From an uncultured Phycisphaerales bacterium (GTDB lineage: Bacteria > Planctomycetota > Phycisphaerae > Sedimentisphaerales > Anaerobacaceae), in contig CALEZT010000073.1 in the NCBI GenBank assembly GCA_937927975.1, forward strand, positions 1-64,000: DNA of 64,000 nucleotides, given 5' to 3'. The first letter of the stretch is position 1, and each line of letters starts with the position of its first letter. This document shows, in pieces, positions 9,550 to 18,729 of this stretch. Both the position numbers and the translations under genes were made by a program. The notes beneath the pieces were generated by a model. It made no database searches. It worked only from the letters and a program-made list of their open reading frames with translations, and was not told where the DNA came from.

Positions 9550-9899
9550 GACGATTCGACACCTCTGCCCAACTGCCTGTTACGACACCAACCTGCGTCA
9601 ACTTCTGACGATCCACTCCTTCACATTCTACCAGATTCTGCTGGATTTTGTGCGTCGGATCCGCTCTTGTGCCGTTTTATCTCTCGATCGGGATTGTCTC
9701 TTCGTACGCTTACGCCTGCCTGAAAACCACAAACGGGGTCGGCACTCCCGCGTGAGCGTCCGGTTGCTTTTGTTGTTCTTTTCTGGCGATCAGGGTCTAT
9801 CCGTGTTATTGCCCAGACCTGCAGCCTACATGCCTCGGCTGTTGCCCGCCGGGAGGATTCCTGGTAATGTAACGGATCAGATGAACATGGGAGGTCCAG
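9550..9899. other. intergenic region before the catabolic cassette
   Basis: About 350 bases between divergently transcribed genes. No coding sequence is supported. It holds the putative promoter TTGCCC-N17-TAATGT (9842-9870), and nothing else recognisable. Confidence 0.5.
9842..9870 (+). promoter_or_regulatory. putative sigma70-type promoter of the catabolic cassette
   Basis: TTGCCC and TAATGT are separated by 17 bases, and the likely transcription start falls about 22 bases before the start codon of the first propeller gene, which has a GGGAGG site. The match is four of six at each box, so this is a candidate only. Confidence 0.4.
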
Positions 9900-11219
9900 A
9901 TGCCGATCTGCAAGGCGTTCAATAGAATCTTGACAATGTGGGCAATCGTCGCCGCGATGGGGGGAGCGAATTCCTCTTTTGCGTCGGACTGGCCGCAGTG
10001 GCGAGGGCCCGCGCGGGACGGCGTCTGGACGGAGACGGGACTCGTCGAGCGATTCGATTCGGCCCAGGTGCCGATCAAGTGGCGGGTCGAGGTTGGCAGT
10101 GGCTACAGCGGGCCGACTGTGGCTGGCGGCCGCGTGTTCGTCATGGATCGCATCGCCAGGCCCAACCCCCAGGAGCGTGTACTTTGTTTCGATGCCGGGA
10201 CGGGTCGGGAACTGTGGTCGTATACGTACGACTGTCGCTACCAGGGCGTCCAGTACGAGGCGGGGCCCCGTTGTTCGGTCACGATCGACGAGGATCGGGC
10301 TTATGCCTTGGGGACCATGGGGCACCTGCATTGCTTCGACGTCCGATCCGGGGAGATGCTCTGGAAGCATGATTGTCGCCAGGAGTACAACGCCAGAATC
10401 CCGGTCTGGGGGATCGCCGCGTCGCCTCTGATCGAGGGGGATTTGGTCATTGTGCACATCGGCGGCAGGGACGGCGCCTCGCTCATGGCGTTCGACAAGG
10501 CCACCGGTCAGGAACGCTGGCGGGCCATGAACGATCCGGTCTCCTATTCCTCACCGATTGTGATCGAGCAGGCGGGCAAGCGCGTGCTCGCCTGCATCAC
10601 GGGCGAGCGGGTGGTCGGCCTGGACCCGCAGACCGGCCAACTCCATTGGGAACATCCGTTCCCGCCCAAGGAAATGGTCATTACGACGGCCACGCCGGTC
10701 TTCGATGGGACACACCTGACCGCCACGAGTTTCTACGACGGCATGCTGCTGCTGAAGGTCCACCAGGACAAGCTCGCGGTCGAGGCGCTCTGGCGCCGCC
10801 GGGGCGAGAACGAACGGAACACGGACGCTCTGCACTGCTGCATCTCGACGCCGCTGATCCTGGGCGGCTACATTTACGGCGTGGACAGCCACGGCGAACT
10901 CCGCTGCCTGGACCTCAAGACGGGCGACCGCATCTGGGAGGACCTCACGGCTGTGCCCAAGGCCCGCTGGTCCAACATCCACCTGGTCCGCAATGACGAT
11001 AGAATCTGGATGTTCAACGAGCGCGGCGAACTGATCATCGCGCGTCTGGACCCGAAAGGCTTTCACGAAATCAGCCGGGCGAAGCTGATCGAACCCACAA
11101 GAGAGCAACTCAACCAGCGTGGCGGCGTCTGCTGGTCCCACCCCGCCTTCGCCAACCGCTGCGTCTTCGCCCGCAACGACAAGGAACTCCTCTGCGCCGA
11201 CCTGTCCGCCAGGCAGTGA
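9900..11219 (+). CDS. secreted PQQ-like beta-propeller repeat protein
   Basis: The 439-residue protein starts with a signal peptide (about residues 1-29, ending SSFAS) followed by DWPQWRGPARDGVWTETGLV, the characteristic opening of planctomycete PQQ-like propeller proteins. Repeated W-type blades are visible: DAGTGRELWSYTYD, DVRSGEMLWKHD, DKATGQERWRAM, DPQTGQLHWEHP, DLKTGDRIWEDL. No PQQ-binding residues can be assigned, so enzymatic activity is unproven; many such proteins are presumed structural or scaffolding. It opens a same-strand cassette of oxidoreductases (to 18478), which a second propeller gene closes. GGGAGG lies 5 bases before the ATG. Confidence 0.85.
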   Translation: MPICKAFNRILTMWAIVAAMGGANSSFASDWPQWRGPARDGVWTETGLVERFDSAQVPIKWRVEVGSGYSGPTVAGGRVFVMDRIARPNPQERVLCFDAGTGRELWSYTYDCRYQGVQYEAGPRCSVTIDEDRAYALGTMGHLHCFDVRSGEMLWKHDCRQEYNARIPVWGIAASPLIEGDLVIVHIGGRDGASLMAFDKATGQERWRAMNDPVSYSSPIVIEQAGKRVLACITGERVVGLDPQTGQLHWEHPFPPKEMVITTATPVFDGTHLTATSFYDGMLLLKVHQDKLAVEALWRRRGENERNTDALHCCISTPLILGGYIYGVDSHGELRCLDLKTGDRIWEDLTAVPKARWSNIHLVRNDDRIWMFNERGELIIARLDPKGFHEISRAKLIEPTREQLNQRGGVCWSHPAFANRCVFARNDKELLCADLSARQ

Positions 11220-11242
11220 CGATGGGAGATGGGAGGAAAGGG

Positions 11243-12464
11243 ATGTGGCGATGGATTGTCGCGATCGGCTGCCTTCAGATGTTTGGTAATGCGGCGTCGA
11301 CGCAAGTGCAGCGGGTTTGGCCGACTCGCGGGGGCCCCGATCCGATTCGAATCGTGTCGTGGTGAATTGGCAGACGGTGCAGCCGGGCGATTCCGTGGTT
11401 CGATACGGGGCGACGCCGGAGCTTGGTGAGAGTCGGTCCGGGGACGGGATGGGACGCTTAATCACGTCGAGATTCCACTGGTCCCCGGCGCGTCTCGCTG
11501 GCACTACAGCGTGCAAAGCGGGGTGGATCGCTCCCCTGTGGCGTCGTTCAAGGCATATCCGGCGGATGAGTTGCGGGTGGCCGTGATCGCCGACCTGCAG
11601 GGCACGCCGGGTCTGGCGGCCGTGGGGAGGGACGACGTGCATATTCTGATGACCGCCGGGGATAATGTGCCGAACCTGTGGCAGGATGGCGGCGGGACAC
11701 GAGCTTACAGCAAGTTGATCGACGCGTATCCGGAGCGGTTTCGGACGACGATCTTCATGCCGGTGCTGGGCAATCATGACAAGCAGGTCCGGCCGCGTGG
11801 CGACTCGCCCCGGCAAGAGCCCGTCTACGACGTGAATGCCAGAGCGTTTCGTGGGTTTTTCGAACTGCCGGACCAGGAATGGATGTGGCATTTCGACGTG
11901 CCTGCGTTCGATGCGCGATTCATCGCCCTCGATCTGAACCACATCGCGGACATGGGCGCTACCTGGCAGGCCTGCCATCCTTTCGACGTCTGCAGCGAGC
12001 AGTTCGAATGGTACGATCATCTGACTCAGCGGACCGACAGGCGGTTCGTTGCGAGGCTCTACAATGAGCAGAATTCGAACATCCGCTCGAAAGAGAAGGG
12101 GAAATGGCACCAGATGTTCCACAGGGGCACACTGTGCATCACGGGTTCCGGCTCCTTTGCCGAGCGAGCGGTCTTCGAGGGCCATCCCTATCTCAACACA
12201 TCGGTGAACGACAGGGGCGACCGATACGCGCACCCGAACTCAGCGCTTCTCGCGAGCCGAGACAACTATGTCCTACTGACCTTCCGTCGGCAGTCAAACG
12301 AGATGATTGTCGATCTGAAGGGTCTCGACGGCAGTGTCCTGGATCGGACCCGGTATTCCGGATCGCGCCCGCACGTCCAGCCGTGGGATCTCTCCTCTGG
12401 ATGGTTGCACCGGCTCTCCGAACAGGCTACCATGGCAACCAGAGCTACTCACAGGAGGTCAACC
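11243..12464 (+). pseudogene. metallophosphoesterase (calcineurin-like), frameshifted and without its own stop
   Basis: The parts of one gene occur in three successive frames. Frame one gives a signal peptide and N-terminus (MWRWIVAIGCLQMFGNAAST... VWPTRGGPDP). Frame two gives the purple-acid-phosphatase-like N-terminal module (VVVNWQTVQPGDSVVRYGAT). Frame three, from about 11430, gives the catalytic domain with LRVAVIADLQG, MTAGDNV and MPVLGNHD metal-binding motifs. The frame changes fall near G/C runs (about 11329-11345 and 11436-11455). The third frame then has no stop and runs in frame into the next gene. Either the gene is decaying or these are base-calling errors. The boundary given here is simply the base before the next start. 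Confidence 0.7.
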
Positions 12465-13838
12465 ATGGCCGGACGAGTCACGCGACGAGCATTTCTCCGG
12501 AGTACCGCTTTGGGAGGCATAGGCCTTGTTCTTCTGAAGGACGGCCGGTCCGCCCGGACCTACGCGGCGAACGACAGGGTCAATCTCGCGATCATAGGGG
12601 TGTCCGGACGGGGAGGATGGTTTTCCGAAACGATGCCGAAACTGACGAACGTCGTGGCGATGTGCGACGTGAACGATCGACGGGCGGCCCCCTATCATAA
12701 GGCGATTCCCCAGGCCAGGACGTTCCACGATTTTCGCAGGATGTTCGATGAGATGGGCAGGCAGATCGACGCGGTCACCGTCGCTACGCCAGACCATACG
12801 CACGCGGTGATCGCAGCCGCCGCGATACGCAGAGGCAAGCACGTGTTGTGTGAGAAGCCGCTGACGCACGACGTGTTCGAGGCCCGGACGCTGCGTGCGT
12901 TGGCCCGCGAATACAAGGTCGCGACGCAGATGGGCAACCAGGGCACGGCCAGCGAGGCGTTTCGCCGCGGCGTGGAACTGATTCAGGCCGGGGCTCTCGG
13001 CCAAATTCGCGAGGTCCACGCCTGGAACACCGGCGGCGGGGCGGGCGAACGGCCAATTCCCACCGAGGAACACCCTGTGCCGGACTTCCTCCAGTGGGAT
13101 TTGTGGCTGGGGCCCGCGAAGTTTCGCCCGTACAATTCCCGCTGGGCCGAGTGGCACTCATGGCGGGACTTCGCCACAGGGGAACTCGGCAACTGGGGTT
13201 GTCACACGATGAACATCCTCTTCAAAGGGTTGCGGATCGATTCGCTGTGGAATGAGTCTTCCGGTCGCACGATCCGGCTCGACGTGGAGCTTTCCGGCGT
13301 GCACGAGGCGACGTTTCCCAAGTGGGAGATCGTCCGATACGCGATTCCCGCTCGCGGCGAGATGCCCCCTGTCACGGTGAACTGGTACAACGGAGGTGGC
13401 CGGGCTCCCGGGCCCCGCGAGAAGATCGAAGAGAGGATCGGACGCAAGCTGGACTGGGGCGACGCCGGCGAGAAGAAATGGGCGGACCACGCGGGATGCG
13501 TGCTCGTGGGCGACAAGGGGGTGATCCACTCGACTGGGCACAACGCCTCGATGACCGTGCTGCCCGAGGACCGATTCACAGACGCCGAGGGACCTGCGAA
13601 GTCGCTGCCTCGCTCGCGGGGCCACGAAGTGGAGTGGCTGGACGCCTGCCGGGGCGCTCCGGCGGCCATGTCCAATTTCGACTACAGCGGACCGTTGACC
13701 GAGTTCGTGCTCCTCGGGAACGTCGCCACCCTGTTCGGCAAGAGCATTGAGTACGATCCCGTGGCGATGAAGGTGACGAATTTCGCCGAGGCAAACGAGG
13801 CGCTCAAACGCGAGTACCGTGCCGGCTGGTCGTTGTGA
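12465..13838 (+). CDS. Tat-exported Gfo/Idh/MocA family oxidoreductase
   Basis: The 457-residue protein starts with a twin-arginine signal (VTRRAFLRSTALGGIGLVLL), then a Rossmann fold (VNLAIIGVSGRGGWFSETMP) and the family motif GKHVLCEKPLTHDVFEARTL, where the Glu-Lys-Pro lysine is the usual catalytic residue. The C-terminal domain carries the sequence LQWDLWLGPAKFRPYNSRW found in the planctomycete subfamily. Such NAD(P)-dependent enzymes act on sugars and sugar derivatives. AGGAGGTC four bases before the ATG fixes the start, although the reading frame is open well upstream through the broken metallophosphoesterase. The ThuA gene follows 15 bases later. The substrate is unknown. Confidence 0.88.
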   Translation: MAGRVTRRAFLRSTALGGIGLVLLKDGRSARTYAANDRVNLAIIGVSGRGGWFSETMPKLTNVVAMCDVNDRRAAPYHKAIPQARTFHDFRRMFDEMGRQIDAVTVATPDHTHAVIAAAAIRRGKHVLCEKPLTHDVFEARTLRALAREYKVATQMGNQGTASEAFRRGVELIQAGALGQIREVHAWNTGGGAGERPIPTEEHPVPDFLQWDLWLGPAKFRPYNSRWAEWHSWRDFATGELGNWGCHTMNILFKGLRIDSLWNESSGRTIRLDVELSGVHEATFPKWEIVRYAIPARGEMPPVTVNWYNGGGRAPGPREKIEERIGRKLDWGDAGEKKWADHAGCVLVGDKGVIHSTGHNASMTVLPEDRFTDAEGPAKSLPRSRGHEVEWLDACRGAPAAMSNFDYSGPLTEFVLLGNVATLFGKSIEYDPVAMKVTNFAEANEALKREYRAGWSL

Positions 13839-13853
13839 GGAGGCTGCGTTACG

Positions 13854-14777
13854 ATGAACGCAAGATTGTGTGTTGTGCTGATACTGATTGTCTCTCTGTC
13901 GGTCACCGCATCGCGGGGGCAACTGACAGAGCAGCAGGCCAAACGCATTGAGGCGGCCGTGCCGCAGAAGGCCCGGGCAGTCCCGCAGAAACCTCGCCGC
14001 GTGCTGATCTGGAACACGCCGTTCATGGAACAGTCGCCGCACAAGGGCTACTCGATTCCCCAGGGCGAGTGCGCGATGCGGATGCTGGGCGAGAAGACCG
14101 GGGCCTTCGAGCCCGTCGTCAGCGACGACATTGCGATGTACCTGCCTGAGAACATCAAACGTTTCGACGCCATCCTCCTGAACAACAGCAGCGGAAACTG
14201 GATCCGCCCGACCGAGACGGATATGGCTCGGCTCACAGAGCATGGTTCGGATGCCGACGAGGTTGAGAGGTTGCTGCGAAAGAGCCTGCTCGACTACGTC
14301 GCCAACGGCGGTGGCCTCGTCGCCTATCACCACGCCATTGGCGGCAACACCCACTGGCTCGAGTTCCAGGAACTGATCGGAGCCGGCTACTGGGGACATC
14401 CCTGGAACGAGGAGATCGGCATCAAGCTCGACGAGCCCAATCATCCGCTGATGGCGACCTTCGGCGGCAAAGACTTCCGCCTGGCCGACGAGATCTTTCA
14501 GTTCAACGACCCGTATTCGCGCCAGAGGGTTCGCGTCCTGATGTCGCTGGACACCGCGAAATCGAATATGACCGTGCCCTGGATTCACCGCAAGGACGGC
14601 GACTTTGCTCTGGCGTGGGTCAAGAGCCACGGCAAAGGCCGGGTCTTCTACTGCGCGATCGGGCACCGTACCGAGATTTGGTGGCATCCGCAGATCTTGA
14701 GCTTCTATTTGGATGGGATTCAATTCGCGACAGGGGATCTGCCGGCCGACACGACGCCCAGCGCGAAGGTGAAATGA
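13854..14777 (+). CDS. secreted ThuA-domain protein
   Basis: The 307-residue protein has a signal peptide (MNARLCVVLILIVSLSVTAS) and a ThuA-like class I glutamine-amidotransferase-like fold: RRVLIWNTPFMEQSPHKGYS, VANGGGLVAYHHAIGG at mid-length, then WIHRKDGDFALAWVKSHGKG and VFYCAIGHRTEIWWHPQI. ThuA proteins were first linked to trehalose utilisation and are often encoded beside Gfo/Idh/MocA oxidoreductases that form 3-keto sugars; that role is inferred here. AGGAGG lies 10 bases before the ATG. Its stop overlaps the start of the next oxidoreductase (ATGA), so the two are translationally coupled. Confidence 0.88.
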   Translation: MNARLCVVLILIVSLSVTASRGQLTEQQAKRIEAAVPQKARAVPQKPRRVLIWNTPFMEQSPHKGYSIPQGECAMRMLGEKTGAFEPVVSDDIAMYLPENIKRFDAILLNNSSGNWIRPTETDMARLTEHGSDADEVERLLRKSLLDYVANGGGLVAYHHAIGGNTHWLEFQELIGAGYWGHPWNEEIGIKLDEPNHPLMATFGGKDFRLADEIFQFNDPYSRQRVRVLMSLDTAKSNMTVPWIHRKDGDFALAWVKSHGKGRVFYCAIGHRTEIWWHPQILSFYLDGIQFATGDLPADTTPSAKVK

Positions 14778-16087
14778 CGCAGGGAAATGGGGTGCTTATG
14801 ACGAGAGGACGCATCACTCGACGGGATCTCCTGCGGAACATGGCTGGAGTCTTCGCATTCCCGCACGTGATCTCGGCGTCGGCTTTGGGGCAGGGAGGGG
14901 CCGTCGCACCGAGCGAGCGGATCACGATGGCCTGCATCGGGCTCGGCGGTCGGGGCAAGGAGAACCTGCGAGGCTTCATGGGACACAAGGATTGCCGGAT
15001 CGTGGCGGTCTGCGACGTGAACGCGAACCGGCTGATGGAGGGGCAGAAGATCGTCAATGAGAACTATGGTGCCGCCGGCTGCACGGCCTACGGAGACTAC
15101 CGTGAAATCCTCGCCCGGGGCGACATCGACGCCGTATCCATCGCCACGCCGGATGCTTGGCATGTGCTGCAATCCGTGGAGGCCGCCCGGGCGGGCAAGG
15201 ACATTTTTCTCGAAAAGCCTCTGGGGCTCAGCGTGCGCGACGACATCGCGCTGCGGGAAGCGGTGCGCCGCTATGACCGCGTCTTCCAGTTCGGCACGCA
15301 GCAGCGTTCGGACTGGAATTTCGGTTTCGCGTGCGAGCTCGTCTTGAACGGGCGGATCGGAAGGCTTCAGCGAATCATCGTTTCGACGCCGGCCAGTCGC
15401 AGCGTCGGGGTGGTGAAGCCGTCGCCTGTGCCGGCGTGGCTCAACTGGGACCTGTGGCTCGGCCCGGCTCAGTGGATGCCATATAGTCATGGAATCGCAG
15501 GCAATTGCGGCGAGTGGGGCCACATGAGCAACTTCTCGCTCGGCTGGATCACGACCTGGGGCATTCACCACGTGGACATCGCCCAATGGGGCAGCGATGC
15601 CGACGGGGCCGGTCCTGTCGAGGTGGAAGGGACCGGCGTATTTCCGTCTGAGGGGCTCTATGACTGTGCGACCCAATGGGATGTGACACTCCAGTACGCC
15701 AACGGCGTCGTGGTGCATTTCATCGACAAGGGCAAACGACGGCAGGGCGTGCTCTTCGAGGGGACCGGCGGGCGGGTGTTCGTCGAACGCGGCGTCATCG
15801 AGACGGAGCCCAAGTCGCTGCTGCAGGAGCGGATCGGTCCCGAGGAACGGCATCTGTCCATGGGGACCGACCATTGGGGCGGTTTCCTGGAGTGCGTCAG
15901 GACGCGCAAGACGCCCGTCTCGTCGATCGAGTCGGCCGTGCGGACGGATACCGTCTGTCAAATCAGCGATATCGCCATGCGGCTGGGTCGCAAGCTATGC
16001 TGGGATCCGGCGGCCGAGCAGTTTGTCAACGATGCCGGGGCCAATCGTATGCTCGCGCGTTCCTGGCGCAGCCCCTGGCATTTGTAG
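14774..16087 (+). CDS. second Tat-exported Gfo/Idh/MocA family oxidoreductase
   Basis: The 437-residue product carries a twin-arginine signal (ITRRDLLRNMAGVFAFP), a Rossmann glycine motif (ACIGLGGRGKENLRGF) and the family motif GKDIFLEKPLGLSVRDDIAL. The C-terminal domain includes WLNWDLWLGPAQWMPYS and an early histidine-rich stretch (WGIHHVDIAQWG). The start used overlaps the ThuA stop as ATGA and has AAGGTGA upstream; a second ATG 24 bases later, next to GGGG, is also possible and would give a more typical short Tat n-region. It is only distantly similar to the oxidoreductase two genes upstream, so the pair may act in sequence on one sugar. Confidence 0.88.
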   Translation: MTQGNGVLMTRGRITRRDLLRNMAGVFAFPHVISASALGQGGAVAPSERITMACIGLGGRGKENLRGFMGHKDCRIVAVCDVNANRLMEGQKIVNENYGAAGCTAYGDYREILARGDIDAVSIATPDAWHVLQSVEAARAGKDIFLEKPLGLSVRDDIALREAVRRYDRVFQFGTQQRSDWNFGFACELVLNGRIGRLQRIIVSTPASRSVGVVKPSPVPAWLNWDLWLGPAQWMPYSHGIAGNCGEWGHMSNFSLGWITTWGIHHVDIAQWGSDADGAGPVEVEGTGVFPSEGLYDCATQWDVTLQYANGVVVHFIDKGKRRQGVLFEGTGGRVFVERGVIETEPKSLLQERIGPEERHLSMGTDHWGGFLECVRTRKTPVSSIESAVRTDTVCQISDIAMRLGRKLCWDPAAEQFVNDAGANRMLARSWRSPWHL

Positions 16088-16181
16088 GCGATTGTCGAAC
16101 GTTCCATCGACACCCTGCGTAGCGTTAGGGTGTGTGAGTTGTGTGCGATGTTTCGGGCTGACTATGGAAGGAGAATCTCGG

Positions 16182-17162
16182 GTGGAACGCAGGGAATTCC
16201 TGAGAAGAGGGACGGTGGCGGCCGGTTCGGTTGTGGCAGGGGGGCTTCTGCACGGGGCGGAGCCCGATTGCGAGTGTGTGAACGCCCCGAAGCTGCCGCG
16301 GCGGGCGTACGGCGATACCGGCGAGCGGCTCTCGATCATCGGGTTCGGCGGGATCGTCGTCGCCGGCGTCGAGCAGGAGCATGCCAATCGTGTGGTCGCC
16401 GAGGCGGTCGAGAAGGGCGTGAACTACTTCGATGTCGCGCCGACCTATGGGGACGCCGAGATCAAGCTCGGGCCTGCCCTGGAGCCCTATCGCAAGGACG
16501 TGTTCCTGGCCTGCAAGACGACGCAAAGGACCAGGGAAGGGGCGGTCGCTGAGCTGAAAGAATCGCTCCGTCGCCTGCGGACCGACCATTTCGATCTCTA
16601 CCAGCTTCATGCGATCACCGACGTACAGAAGGACGTGGACGCGGCGTTCGGGCCGGGCGGAGCGATGGAGATCTTCCTCGAAGCGAAAAAGCAGGGGCAA
16701 GTTCGCTACCTGGGGTTCTCCGCTCACTCGGAGGAGGCGGCCCTGGCTGCGATGGCACGATACGATTTCGACTCGATCCTGTTTCCTTTTAACTTCGCGA
16801 CTTTCTACGAGGGCGACTTCGGTCCGCGAGTCATGGAAGCCGCCAAGTCCAGAGGCGTCGCGAGGCTGGCCCTCAAGGCCATGGCCAAGCAGAAGTGGTC
16901 CGAGGGGCACCCCGCGCGGGCGAACTATCCCAAGTGCTGGTACGAGCCGTTGACGGACCGCAACGAGGCCAAGCTGGGCTTGTATTTCACTCTGAGCCAG
17001 TCGGTTACGGCTGCGATCCCGCCGGGCGATGAGTCGCTCTTTCGCCTGTCGCTGGACCTGGCGATGGGCTTCCGCCCGCTCTCCCAGAAGGAGAAGGAAA
17101 CCCTCCGGCAAATGGCTCAGTCCACGAATCCTGTCTTCCGGGCAGCCCGCTCGGGAGCCTGA
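16182..17162 (+). CDS. Tat-exported aldo/keto reductase
   Basis: The protein (about 326 residues) begins with a Tat signal (VERREFLRRGTVAAGSVVAGG) followed by an aldo/keto reductase barrel: SIIGFGGIVVAG, GVNYFDVAPTYGDAEIKLG with the catalytic-type Asp and Tyr, DVFLACKTTQRT with the Lys, and DHFDLYQLHAITD with the His position. The GTG start is chosen because AAGGAG lies 8 bases upstream; the ATG 18 bases earlier overlaps that site. The family reduces carbonyls with NAD(P)H, but Tat-exported forms in planctomycetes are uncharacterised. It sits between the second Gfo/Idh/MocA gene and a propeller gene. Confidence 0.88.
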   Translation: MERREFLRRGTVAAGSVVAGGLLHGAEPDCECVNAPKLPRRAYGDTGERLSIIGFGGIVVAGVEQEHANRVVAEAVEKGVNYFDVAPTYGDAEIKLGPALEPYRKDVFLACKTTQRTREGAVAELKESLRRLRTDHFDLYQLHAITDVQKDVDAAFGPGGAMEIFLEAKKQGQVRYLGFSAHSEEAALAAMARYDFDSILFPFNFATFYEGDFGPRVMEAAKSRGVARLALKAMAKQKWSEGHPARANYPKCWYEPLTDRNEAKLGLYFTLSQSVTAAIPPGDESLFRLSLDLAMGFRPLSQKEKETLRQMAQSTNPVFRAARSGA

Positions 17163-17188
17163 ACCACCCAAGTCCGAGGAGATCTTCC

Positions 17189-18478
17189 ATGCGACAGTGG
17201 CGCGCGGCATCGCAGTATCTAATCCTGGTCGGCTGGGTCTTGACGGCTGGGCCAGGACTCACCGCTCAGGAAAAGCCCGCTGATTGGCCGCAGTTCCGCG
17301 GTGCCGGCGGCCGTGGAATCAGCGACGCCAGGGGGCTGCCCCTGACGTGGAGCGCCGGCGAGAACGTGGTCTGGAAGACGGTCTTGCCCGGGCCGGGTGC
17401 TTCCAGTCCGATCGTCTTGGGCGACCGGATCTTCCTGACCTGCTACAGCGGCTACGGTGTCGGCGGCAGCGGTCGAGGGGATATGAATGATCTCAGGCTG
17501 CACGTCGTTTGTGTGAATCGGGACGGCGGCGGCATCCTCTGGGATCGGCAAGTGACGCCTCACCTGCCGGAGCAGACCAGGATTCGAGACGATCACGGTT
17601 ACGCCTCCAGTACGCCGGTTGCCGAGGGCGACCGCGTGTACGTCTTCTTTGGCAAGTCGGGGGTACTGGCCTTCGATTTCGCGGGCAACCAACTGTGGCG
17701 GACGGAGGTAGGATCGCAGCTTCACGGCTGGGGTTCGGGGGCCTCGCCGATTGTGTTCGGAGACTTGGTGATCGTCAACGCCAGCGTCGAGAGCGAGAGC
17801 CTGGTGGCCTTGCACAAGCACACGGGAAAGGAGGTATGGCGGGTCAGGGGCATTCGCGAGGCCTGGAACACCCCGGTGCTGGTCCCGCTTGAAGGCGGCG
17901 TTCACGAGTTGGTCATCGCCATGCCGCAGAAGGTGCTTGGTTTCAACCCGGCTACCGGAGAGCGGTTGTGGGACTGCAACAACGACATCCGGTGGTACAT
18001 TGCGCCGAGTATCGTCGCGCACGAGGGAGTGGTCTGGTCGATCGGCGGCCGCTCGGGCATCGCGGCGGTGGCTGTCCGGGCGGGCGGCCGGGGCGACGTC
18101 ACCAACACTCACCGGCTCTGGACGAGCGAGAGCGGCTCGAACGTCTCGTCGCCGGTTGTTCACGAGGGGCATCTGTACTGGATGCACGAGAGCCGCAGCA
18201 TTGCCTTCTGTGCCGAAGCCATGACCGGCAGGATCGTTTATGAAGAACGGATCGATCGGGCGGGCCAAATCTACGCTTCGTCGGTCCTTGCCGACGGGCG
18301 GCTCTCCTACCTTTCCCGAAACGGCCGGACCTTCGTCGTCGCGGCAGCCCCGAAGTACGAACTGCTGGCCGTCAACGATCTGGCCGACGGCAGCACGTTC
18401 AACGCCAGTCCCGCCGTGGCCGGCAATCGCCTGTACATCCGATCGGACAAGCTTCTGTATTGTCTCGGGCTCAAATAG
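17189..18478 (+). CDS. second secreted PQQ-like beta-propeller protein
   Basis: A 429-residue protein with a signal peptide (MRQWRAASQYLILVGWVLTA) and the opening ADWPQFRGAGGRGISDARGL, equivalent to that of the first propeller protein in the cassette. Blades are visible as DGGGILWDRQV, FAGNQLWRTEV, HKHTGKEVWRVR, NPATGERLWDCN and LLYCLGLK at the end. GAGGAG lies 7 bases before the ATG, and the gap from the aldo/keto reductase is 26 bases. Together with the gene at 9900, this means the cassette is bracketed by two propeller proteins, which suggests a shared job, perhaps in presenting or binding substrate; this is inference. Confidence 0.85.
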   Translation: MRQWRAASQYLILVGWVLTAGPGLTAQEKPADWPQFRGAGGRGISDARGLPLTWSAGENVVWKTVLPGPGASSPIVLGDRIFLTCYSGYGVGGSGRGDMNDLRLHVVCVNRDGGGILWDRQVTPHLPEQTRIRDDHGYASSTPVAEGDRVYVFFGKSGVLAFDFAGNQLWRTEVGSQLHGWGSGASPIVFGDLVIVNASVESESLVALHKHTGKEVWRVRGIREAWNTPVLVPLEGGVHELVIAMPQKVLGFNPATGERLWDCNNDIRWYIAPSIVAHEGVVWSIGGRSGIAAVAVRAGGRGDVTNTHRLWTSESGSNVSSPVVHEGHLYWMHESRSIAFCAEAMTGRIVYEERIDRAGQIYASSVLADGRLSYLSRNGRTFVVAAAPKYELLAVNDLADGSTFNASPAVAGNRLYIRSDKLLYCLGLK

Positions 18479-18729
18479 ACGTCAGGGCGCCGCCTGCCGT
18501 GAAGCCTCAGAAAGTTCAAAGCGGAGTGAACGTAAGTGCAGTCTGTCGTTTTCTTCGATACAGACGGCAAATCCGGAACATTATATTGCCCAAATTCACG
18601 CATTGGCTGTGAAAATGCATGATTTCTCTGGTTGTCTTACGGGATGCCGCGGTAGTGTGGCTTTCGATTGCGGCGTCTGGGCAGGTGATGCGTTCGCAAG
18701 GGTGATGTTCTGGCAGCACGAGGATCAAC

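Noticed and set aside
11511..13838. A genuine 775-residue metallophosphoesterase-oxidoreductase fusion protein
   Set aside because: The oxidoreductase has its own strong AGGAGGTC and a twin-arginine signal, which must be N-terminal to work; the preceding gene is also broken upstream.
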